A stretch of DNA of 5,546 bases from an uncultured Succinatimonas sp. GTDB lineage: Bacteria > Pseudomonadota > Gammaproteobacteria > Enterobacterales > Succinivibrionaceae. The DNA lies in contig URKL01000142.1 in NCBI GenBank assembly GCA_900548485.1, forward strand, positions 1-5,546, in the 5' to 3' direction. Of this stretch, positions 1 through 5,134 are shown piece by piece. The notes beneath the pieces are model-generated. The model was not told the origin of the DNA. It saw only the letters and a program-made list of their open reading frames with translations, and searched no databases. The number at the start of each line of letters is the position of its first letter. Positions within the stretch are counted from its first letter, which is position 1. The position numbers and the translations under genes are program-made.

Positions 1-84
1 GACGAAGCCATAAAAGAAGGTTTAATGGATTTAAAAGACTCAAAAGAATATGATAATTTGTATTTAAGTGCAAAAAAAATGTAA
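1..84 (+). CDS. 3' end of a topoisomerase III-like protein, possibly truncated
   Basis: The first frame is open from the window edge and ends at TAA (82-84), giving 28 residues that begin DEAIKEGLMDLKDSKEYDNL and end YLSAKKM. The pattern of an acidic/Ala-Ile start, then G-x-x-x-L-K, then YDNLY-x-(S/A)A resembles the segment of type IA topoisomerase III (TopB family) just after the TOPRIM domain. In that family it is followed by a conserved Arg and an Ala-Asp-Trp-Leu-x-Gly stretch, and then by most of the enzyme, including the catalytic tyrosine. Here the protein stops exactly where that would begin. I infer a C-terminally truncated topB remnant, perhaps left by a mobile element, since accessory topB copies are common on such elements. 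The stretch is short, so another lysine-rich protein tail is possible. It is co-directional with sglT and 130 bp upstream of it. Confidence 0.4.
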   Translation, partial: DEAIKEGLMDLKDSKEYDNLYLSAKKM

Positions 85-102
85 TTTAAGCCAATTTAAG
101 CC
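83..102. repeat. 10-bp perfect tandem duplication
   Basis: AATTTAAGCC occurs twice in a row (83-92 and 93-102), beginning within the stop codon of the upstream reading frame. It could be a small replication-slippage duplication or a binding site for a protein that recognises repeated half-sites. It lies just upstream of the proposed -35 element of sglT. Nothing else shows a function. Confidence 0.6.
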
Positions 103-107
103 CCTAG

Positions 108-135
108 TTGTTATTAAAATTTTTAACAATATAAT
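108..135 (+). promoter_or_regulatory. Putative sigma-70 promoter of sglT
   Basis: A perfect -10 hexamer TATAAT (130-135) is preceded by TTGTTA (108-113, four of six matches to TTGACA) with a 16-bp spacer. Transcription would start at about 141-143, leaving a 5' leader of roughly 73 nt before the sglT ATG. The -35 hexamer is the left arm of a 6-bp inverted repeat (TTGTTA 108-113, TAACAA 124-129) that fills the spacer. This may be coincidence in AT-rich DNA or may bind a regulator. The operator-like dyad at 141-156 sits over the predicted start. Confidence 0.65.
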
Positions 136-140
136 ATTCA

Positions 141-156
141 TTGTAAACGGTTACCT
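141..156. promoter_or_regulatory. GalR/LacI-family operator-like palindrome
   Basis: TTGTAAACGGTTACCT contains the near-perfect dyad GTAA-A-CG-G-TTAC centred on the CpG at 148/149. LacI/GalR-family repressors typically bind 16-bp palindromes with a central CG, and the E. coli GalR/GalS consensus is close to GTGTAANCGNTTACAC. The core here matches it well; the outermost bases do not. The site covers the expected transcription start of the sglT promoter, a classic position for repression. Which family member binds cannot be read from the sequence, and no regulator gene lies in the window. Confidence 0.6.
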
Positions 157-214
157 GTGATTGTGTAATAACAGTTCACATGGGCAGATATATCTTTTTT
201 TTAGGTGAGTAATA

Positions 215-1864
215 ATGGAAAATGTAACATCAGGACTTACTACCATAGATTATGCAATCTTTGGTATCTATGTCCTTGCAATCATTGTGGTTGGCTTGGC
301 TGTTTCTCACAAAAACAGACAAAGTACCGAAGGCTACTTCTTAGCAGGCAAGTCTATTCCTTGGTGGGCTGTTGGTTCATCATTGATCGCCGCTAACATC
401 TCTGCTGAACAGTTCATCGGTATGTCAGGTTCAGGCTTCGTCATTGGTTTTGGTATCGCCGCTTATGAGTTCATGGCTGCTGTTACCTTAATTTTAGTTG
501 GTAAATACTTCCTGCCAATCTTCATTGAAAAAGGCATTTACACCATCCCTGAGTTTGTTGAAAAGCGCTTCAACAAGACCTTAAAGACTATCTTAGCTAT
601 CTTCTGGATTTGCTTATATGTCTTCGTTAACCTCTCCTCAGTTTTATACTTAGGTGGTTTAGCCTTAGAGACCATCTTAGGCATCCCGATGATGTACACC
701 ATCTTAGGTTTAGCCGCTTTTGCCTTAATCTACTCCGTATACGGTGGTTTATCTGCTGTAGTTTGGACTGATGTTATCCAGGTTGCTGTTTTAGTTATCG
801 GTGGTGTTGCTACCTCTTACTTAGCCGTTTCCTTCGTAGGTGGCGGTGAGGGCTTCTTTGCAGGTTTAGGCAAGATGATCACCAATACCCCTGACCACTT
901 TGAGATGATCTTAAGCCAGGATAATCCTCAATTTAGTAACTTACCTGGTATCGCTGTTCTTATCGGTGGTTTATGGGTTGCTAACCTCTACTATTGGGGC
1001 TTCAACCAGTACATCATCCAGCGTACTTTTGCAGCTAAGTCTATCGATGAGGCTCAAAAGGGTTTAGCTTTCGCTGCTTTCTTAAAGTTAATCACCCCGA
1101 TCATTGTTTGTCTACCAGGTATGGCCGCTTACTACATCATTGTTTATGAGCCGTCCCTCTTAGCCTCCTTAGGCGAAATTGCTCAGCACAATGTTCCGGA
1201 TTTAGCTCACCCTGACCGTGCTTATCCTTGGGTTGCTCAGTTATTACCAGTTGGTATTAAGGGTATGGTATTTGCTGCCTTAGCTGCTGCTATCGTATCT
1301 TCCTTAGCTTCTATGTTGAACTCTACTGCTACCATCTTCACCATGGACGTTTACAAGGAGTATATCGACAAGAATGCTTCTGATACCAAGCTTGTTAATG
1401 TTGGTCGTTGCTCTGCTGTTGTTGCCTTAATTATTGCCATCATCATCGCTCCGATGTTAGGTGCTTTAGGTCAGGCCTTCCAGTTCATTCAAGAGTACAC
1501 CGGTGTTGTATCCCCTGGTATTCTCGCTGTATTCCTCTGCGGTCTCTTCTACAAGAAGACCACCTCTAACGGTGCTATCGCAGGTGTATTAGCCTCTATC
1601 GTAATCGCTTTACTCTTAAAGTTCTTACCTATCAACATGCCATTCTTAGATCAGATGATGTACACCTTGATCCTCTCTATGGCTGTTATCGTATTCGTCT
1701 CTCTCTCAAGCTCTGATGTTGATGACGATGAGAAGGCTATTGTCTTAACCTCTAAGACCTTCAAGACCTCTAACGGCTTTGCTGTTGCCTCTTATGCAAT
1801 TCTCCTGATTGTAGCTTTAATCTATGCTGCCTTCTGGAACTTAAACCTTGGCTTTGCTTTCTAA
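215..1864 (+). CDS. sglT: Na+/galactose-glucose symporter, vSGLT type (SSS family)
   Basis: This 549-residue inner-membrane protein couples Na+ entry to uptake of galactose, glucose or a similar sugar. From memory it matches Vibrio parahaemolyticus vSGLT (about 543 residues) nearly end to end, including SLIAANISAEQFIGMSGSG (56-74), GKYFLPIFIEKGIYTIPEF (96-114) and NLYYWGFNQYIIQRT (257-271). A LeuT-type fold with about 14 helices is expected. Ligand residues of vSGLT appear conserved: Asn61, Gln66, Glu85, Asn257, Lys291 and Gln426; so are the inner-gate Tyr260 and the Na2-site Ala359, Ser362 and Ser363. Ala88 stands where vSGLT has Ser91, and Phe86 where it has Trp89. The ATG at 215 is preceded by AGGTGA (203-208) with 6-nt spacing and aligns with the vSGLT N-terminus. 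After about the first 60 codons, codon choice leans strongly to ATC, TTC, ACC, GCT and GGT, suggesting high expression. No sugar-catabolic gene is adjacent; it appears monocistronic under the promoter and operator upstream. The exact sugar is uncertain. Confidence 0.95.
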   Translation: MENVTSGLTTIDYAIFGIYVLAIIVVGLAVSHKNRQSTEGYFLAGKSIPWWAVGSSLIAANISAEQFIGMSGSGFVIGFGIAAYEFMAAVTLILVGKYFLPIFIEKGIYTIPEFVEKRFNKTLKTILAIFWICLYVFVNLSSVLYLGGLALETILGIPMMYTILGLAAFALIYSVYGGLSAVVWTDVIQVAVLVIGGVATSYLAVSFVGGGEGFFAGLGKMITNTPDHFEMILSQDNPQFSNLPGIAVLIGGLWVANLYYWGFNQYIIQRTFAAKSIDEAQKGLAFAAFLKLITPIIVCLPGMAAYYIIVYEPSLLASLGEIAQHNVPDLAHPDRAYPWVAQLLPVGIKGMVFAALAAAIVSSLASMLNSTATIFTMDVYKEYIDKNASDTKLVNVGRCSAVVALIIAIIIAPMLGALGQAFQFIQEYTGVVSPGILAVFLCGLFYKKTTSNGAIAGVLASIVIALLLKFLPINMPFLDQMMYTLILSMAVIVFVSLSSSDVDDDEKAIVLTSKTFKTSNGFAVASYAILLIVALIYAAFWNLNLGFAF

Positions 1865-1894
1865 TTAAAAGTTAAATAAAAGCCTTAAAAATCT

Positions 1895-1936
1895 AAAAAG
1901 TCCTGCTCTGATAATATGAGGGCAGGACTTTTTTTT
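1895..1936. terminator. Strong, probably bidirectional intrinsic terminator after sglT
   Basis: GTCCTGC (1900-1906) pairs perfectly with GCAGGAC (1922-1928). The stem extends inward by a T-G wobble, C-G and T-A to a 9-nt loop, and outward through A-tract/T-tract pairing. Eight T residues follow on the plus strand (1929-1936). On the minus strand the same stem is followed by five T, then more T-rich sequence. It starts about 30 bp after the sglT stop, so it should end that mRNA. It could also stop leftward transcription that continues past rnd. Confidence 0.9.
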
Positions 1937-2026
1937 ACAAAAATTTTATTTTTTTATTGCAAATTTCTATCTTTGAACTAAATTAAATAATGTCAGATGG
2001 GGCACAGCTTCTAAGCGTCACCTTGA

Positions 2027-2094
2027 TAGCTTTTAGCTTTCGGTCGCTTCCCAAAAAATTTAAGTCCTCATCAGACACTGTATGCACAAAGGTG
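2027..2094 (-). ncRNA. Hammerhead-ribozyme-like core (tentative)
   Basis: Read on the minus strand, the order is CTGATGA (2074 to 2068), then 26 nt, then GAAA (2041 to 2038), whose last A and the next three bases form a 4-bp stem closed by an AAA loop. The stem ends in the triplet CUA, putting a cleavage site after the A at 2027. This is the arrangement of the hammerhead catalytic core and stem III. An outer helix (CACCTT 2094 to 2089 with AAGGTG 2024 to 2019) could be the distal part of stem I. Against it, stem II starts with only two G-C pairs before an internal loop, the innermost stem I pair would be U-U, and 14 nt lie unpaired on one side of stem I against 2 nt on the other. A chance resemblance is quite possible. 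Confidence 0.2.
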
Positions 2095-2133
2095 GGAGTA
2101 TTACACTTACGCTTTTTTGATAAGCATACGCAG

Positions 2134-2168
2134 ACGGCTGACGGAGAGATCCCCAGCCGTTTTGTTTT
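2134..2168 (+). terminator. Rightward intrinsic terminator-like hairpin
   Basis: ACGGCTG (2134-2140) pairs perfectly with CAGCCGT (2154-2160) around a 13-nt loop, followed by TTTTGTTTT (2160-2168). The T-tract is on the plus strand only. The hairpin lies about 230 bp beyond the terminator of sglT, so it may end a separate short plus-strand RNA from the intergenic region, or act as a backup for sglT. As a minus-strand structure it has no T-tract and would not terminate the rnd transcript. Confidence 0.5.
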
Positions 2169-2230
2169 ATATCGCAGATTTTTTCAATAGCTTTATGAAA
2201 ATGAAGCCTTCTTAAGATTATATTTCATGT

Positions 2231-2248
2231 ATCTGTTGCTCTACAGAT
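2231..2248 (-). other. Hairpin just past the rnd stop codon
   Basis: ATCTGT and ACAGAT form a perfect 6-bp stem with a 6-nt loop, starting 7 nt after the rnd stop on the minus strand. No T-run follows, so it is a poor intrinsic terminator. It may protect the mRNA 3' end from exonucleases. If it does not terminate, the next good stop for leftward transcription is the bidirectional hairpin at 1895-1936. Confidence 0.35.
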
Positions 2249-2255
2249 GCAAAAG

Positions 2256-3410
2256 CTAAGCGCCCTTTCTTAATTGTTCATAATTTAATGCCCCTACGCA
2301 TAAAGATCTCCATCCTTGCTCCAAATGTGCAACTTCCCCCTTTCTTTGCGCATACAGGTACTCATGAATATAAAACTTTTGTAATAAGAGCTCAGGACAA
2401 ATTTTGTGCATCAAAGCTTTTTCTTCTAATAAATATTTAAGCCTTCGAGCCTCATCTGAGCCTTCTTTGCTATTCACCACAAAATCATAGGGCCTTTTTA
2501 ATATTGCATAATCTTTTTTTGCTAGAGCTTCTTTGACCCAGCCTATAACAATTTTGCCATACTGACGAATTGCGCCCCATTTTAATTTACACGAAGCTAG
2601 CCCCTGTGATGTTAAAGGAGTAGATACTGCAACTTGAACAACGCACTTATTTGATAAAACTCTACCTATAGCTACATTGTTCTCACGTACAAACAGCTCA
2701 CGCTTATAACAGAGAAAAGCTAAAATCTTCAATTGCTTATCTGTAAGAGAGCCCGCCCCTTGTATATACATATAAACATCTTCTGGAGCAATATCTTTTT
2801 GCGTCTGCACGATTAAATCCTGCATATGCATGAAAAACCACTGCAAGCGCTCATCGTTTTCATCACAAGATGAGAGTAAATTTTTATAGAGATCTTCTAA
2901 ATAAGCTACATCGCAAGAAGCATATAAGATCTGTGCATTTGTTAAAGGTCGGATGGACCAATCCGATCTAGTCTCTGACTTATCTAAAGTTATATTAAGA
3001 CGTTCTTGCAAGGAACTTTGTAAACCCTGACTATAAGAAATGCCTAAAAAAGACTGCAATAATTGAATATCGGCAATATTTGCTGGTAGACATTTAGAAA
3101 GTTTATGTTCTTTACAATAATGATAGATAACCTCTAAATCTTCGCGACAAGAAAACATCAAGACACAAGCCTTTGAATTGTTTAAAGCTTTAAAGAGATC
3201 GGTCAAATCAAAATTTAAAGGATCTACTAGATAGGATATACCCTTTATATTAAGTTGTAATAAATCAAAAATAGGATAGTAAGTCTTAATTCTAGTAAAC
3301 TCAGTATCTAAAGAAATAAAATCACTAGTATTTAAGCTTGATATCAAAGAAGAGAGCGCCTCTAGTGCGCCCTCATTATCAACAATTTCAATATTTTGAG
3401 GAAAACTCAT
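2256..3410 (-). CDS. rnd: Ribonuclease D (3'-5' exoribonuclease, tRNA 3' maturation)
   Basis: The 384-residue cytoplasmic enzyme trims 3' trailer nucleotides from tRNA precursors and other small RNAs; E. coli RNase D is about 375 residues. The N-terminal DEDDy exonuclease domain (about 5-185) is intact: Exo I is LDTEF with Asp35 and Glu37; Exo II is REDLEV with Asp91; a DIQ motif has Asp114; Exo III is YASCD with Tyr163 and Asp167. The RSDWSIRPL stretch (148-156) is also typical. An HRDC domain follows (about 212-290, around LTDKQLKILAFLCYKRELF), and the C-terminal part (about 300-384) fits the second helical domain ending in a GWR motif. The ATG at 3408-3410 has AAGG (3420-3423) nine bases before it. 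The gene begins 15 bp after fadD and is probably translated from the same mRNA. fadD and rnd are also neighbours in E. coli, which supports both calls. The tail contains several Cys and Lys residues but nothing abnormal. Confidence 0.95.
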   Translation of the reverse strand: MSFPQNIEIVDNEGALEALSSLISSLNTSDFISLDTEFTRIKTYYPIFDLLQLNIKGISYLVDPLNFDLTDLFKALNNSKACVLMFSCREDLEVIYHYCKEHKLSKCLPANIADIQLLQSFLGISYSQGLQSSLQERLNITLDKSETRSDWSIRPLTNAQILYASCDVAYLEDLYKNLLSSCDENDERLQWFFMHMQDLIVQTQKDIAPEDVYMYIQGAGSLTDKQLKILAFLCYKRELFVRENNVAIGRVLSNKCVVQVAVSTPLTSQGLASCKLKWGAIRQYGKIVIGWVKEALAKKDYAILKRPYDFVVNSKEGSDEARRLKYLLEEKALMHKICPELLLQKFYIHEYLYAQRKGEVAHLEQGWRSLCVGALNYEQLRKGA

Positions 3411-3425
3411 GCTAAAAAACCTTAT

Positions 3426-5120
3426 CTATGAGGCTTTTGATGAAGTTTGACGTAAATACCTACGCATCACCTTACCTACAGGTGATTTAGGCAATTCGTC
3501 AACAAATTCAATATATTTAGGCAATTTATATCCTGTAAGATAACGCTTACAGAAAACTAATAACTCATAAATAGTTAAACTCGGATCTTTTTTAACTACA
3601 AAAAGCTTAATCGCCTCTCCTGTACTCTTAGAGGGAATACCTACTACCGCACATTCTAATACGCGAGGATTTAAACTTAAAACATCCTCAATCTCTGAAG
3701 GGAAAACATTAAATCCCGAAACTAAGATCATATCTTTTAGGCGATCAATAATCTTGATATAACCACCTTCTTGCCAGACAGCAATGTCTCCTGTACGCAA
3801 CCAACCATCATCAAAAACATTAGCCGTCTCCTCAGGATTACGATAATAACCAAGCATCACTTGAGGACCTTTAAACTCAAGTTCACCAGGCACTCCTAAA
3901 GAAGTGATCTCCTCATGGGTATTAGCATCCACAATACGCGCTAATGTAGAGGGAACAGGAAGACCAATTGCCCCTGTATATTCATGAGTGGTATAAGGAT
4001 TAACACAACATAAAGGCGAACACTCAGTTAAGCCATAGCCTTCTAAAATTGATAAACCTGTAGTGGCTAAAAAACGCTCAGCTACGCCTTTTTGTACAGC
4101 GGCACCACCGCCTACAACTAAACGCAATTTTTTAAGTTTTACTTTAGAAAAAACATCATGATTTAACATAGCGTTATACAAAGTATTGACGCCAGTTATT
4201 ACTGAAATCTCAGGATGATGCTTTAAGACCTTGATAGTGCTTTTTAAATCGCGCGCATCAACAATCAAAATTCCCGTACTACCTAAGAAAAAGCCAAACA
4301 TCATATTTATGGTCATAGCAAAAATATGATAGAAAGGTAATGCTGTAAGTAAAGTCTCCTCGCCGCGATTTATAGCAGGACCATACATAGCATAGGTTTG
4401 AGCAACATTACTTAAAATATTTCTATGCGTAAGCATTGCCCCCTTAGGTTTACCTGTAGTACCGCCGGTATACTGTAAAAAGGCAATATCATCGAGACTT
4501 ACAGCCACACTTTCAAGCTTATAAGCTGGTTTTCTTTTTATAATTTGCTTAAAAAGAATAAATTTTTCACGTTTATAAGGTTCGACTAAATGCTTTATAT
4601 ATTTGACCGCAAAATCAACAATAGCGCCTTTAACAGCTCCAAGACAATCGCCTAAAGAGGTTAAAATAACCGCCTTAAGTTTCAAGCGCTCTTGTACCTT
4701 AATTAGAGTATTAGCATTAGTGTCTAAAGCTAATACATACTCTGTCATTGAATCTCTTAAAACGCTTTCAATCTCACGTTCAGTATAAAGAGGATTTATA
4801 TTTACTACCTTAAGGCCTAACTTTAAGGCAGCAAATACTGCTATAGGATATTGAATAGTATTAGGTAGGATAATCGCAAAATGCTCACCCTTTTGGATCT
4901 TAAGCTCATGCTGTAAGTAGGCGGCAAAACGATTAACTAAAACTGACAGCTCACCGTAAGTTATAGCTTTTTCAAAGCTTATATAAGCTTTTTGACTAGC
5001 AAAAGCCTGAGTGACGCTGTCAAACATAGCACCGATATTGTCATAACAACAGCCTTTTATTTCATGCGGAACATCCAAAGGGTAACTTTGATACCAAAAA
5101 TTACGGCTGTATTTTTCCAT
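3426..5120 (-). CDS. fadD: Long-chain fatty-acid--CoA ligase (acyl-CoA synthetase)
   Basis: The 564-residue protein (E. coli FadD is 561) activates fatty acids by ATP-dependent adenylation, then forms the CoA thioester, usually at the inner face of the cytoplasmic membrane. All the adenylate-forming family motifs are present: the P-loop YTGGTTGKPKG (217-227), LPFYHIFA (261-268), GYGLTE (361-366), RTGD with Asp445, and the FACS signature IDRLKDMILVSGFNVFP (458-474), followed by the C-terminal PKSPVGK with the catalytic Lys550. In the signature, Leu461 takes the place of a Lys common in FadD. The N-terminus keeps the FadD-like YPLDVPHEI (13-21). The ATG at 5118-5120 has AAGGA (5128-5132) seven bases upstream. 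The gene starts 14 bp after serC and ends 15 bp before rnd, so the three are probably co-transcribed. Phospholipid-derived or exogenous fatty acids are likely substrates; whether the host has beta-oxidation cannot be told here. No FadR site is visible at the short serC-fadD gap. Confidence 0.95.
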   Translation of the reverse strand: MEKYSRNFWYQSYPLDVPHEIKGCCYDNIGAMFDSVTQAFASQKAYISFEKAITYGELSVLVNRFAAYLQHELKIQKGEHFAIILPNTIQYPIAVFAALKLGLKVVNINPLYTEREIESVLRDSMTEYVLALDTNANTLIKVQERLKLKAVILTSLGDCLGAVKGAIVDFAVKYIKHLVEPYKREKFILFKQIIKRKPAYKLESVAVSLDDIAFLQYTGGTTGKPKGAMLTHRNILSNVAQTYAMYGPAINRGEETLLTALPFYHIFAMTINMMFGFFLGSTGILIVDARDLKSTIKVLKHHPEISVITGVNTLYNAMLNHDVFSKVKLKKLRLVVGGGAAVQKGVAERFLATTGLSILEGYGLTECSPLCCVNPYTTHEYTGAIGLPVPSTLARIVDANTHEEITSLGVPGELEFKGPQVMLGYYRNPEETANVFDDGWLRTGDIAVWQEGGYIKIIDRLKDMILVSGFNVFPSEIEDVLSLNPRVLECAVVGIPSKSTGEAIKLFVVKKDPSLTIYELLVFCKRYLTGYKLPKYIEFVDELPKSPVGKVMRRYLRQTSSKAS

Positions 5121-5134
5121 ATCGGCGTCCTTGT

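Larger units (their letters stand above)
1937..2255. other. Intergenic region with inverted repeats; possible structured RNA, no convincing protein gene
   Basis: This stretch lies between two converging transcription units. A 66-codon plus-strand frame (1990-2190) is open, but it has no Shine-Dalgarno sequence and its translation resembles no family I know. Several distant segments are complementary: AAGCGT and CACCTT (2013-2024, contiguous) with ACGCTT (2109-2114) and AAGGTG (2089-2094); GTATGC (2080-2085) with GCATAC (2124-2129); TGGGG (1998-2002) with CCCCA (2151-2155). Not all of these pairs can form at once. A local hairpin AGCT-TTT-AGCT lies at 2028-2038. This density of complementarity, together with the rightward terminator at 2134-2168, suggests a structured RNA of about 170-270 nt. 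The strand is unclear: the terminator favours plus, while a hammerhead-like core favours minus. I do not recognise a named riboswitch or small RNA. Confidence 0.4.

Noticed and set aside
108..129. FNR-type site (TTGTTA ... TAACAA)
   Set aside because: FNR sites have TTGAT-N4-ATCAA spacing; here the arms are 10 bp apart and differ in sequence, so this is kept only as an inverted repeat within the promoter.
156..180. Canonical CRP site upstream of sglT
   Set aside because: The half-sites TGTGA and TCACA are 15 bp apart instead of 6, and they lie downstream of the proposed start, where CRP would not activate.
186..202. Leader terminator or attenuator (AGATATATCT palindrome followed by eight T)
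   Set aside because: The palindrome has no loop and only A-T-rich pairs, so it would not form a stable RNA hairpin; the T-run simply precedes the ribosome binding site.
205..396. 63-codon plus-strand frame overlapping the start of sglT
   Set aside because: It lies out of frame within the clearly coding sglT sequence and its translation is Cys/Tyr-rich with no family resemblance.
1990..2190. 66-codon plus-strand frame in the intergenic gap
   Set aside because: There is no Shine-Dalgarno before its ATG, no recognisable family, and it runs through a terminator-like hairpin and many inverted repeats; an RNA or spacer is more likely.
4603..4788. 61-codon plus-strand frame antisense to fadD
   Set aside because: fadD is complete and conserved on the other strand; this frame is a by-product of its codons.
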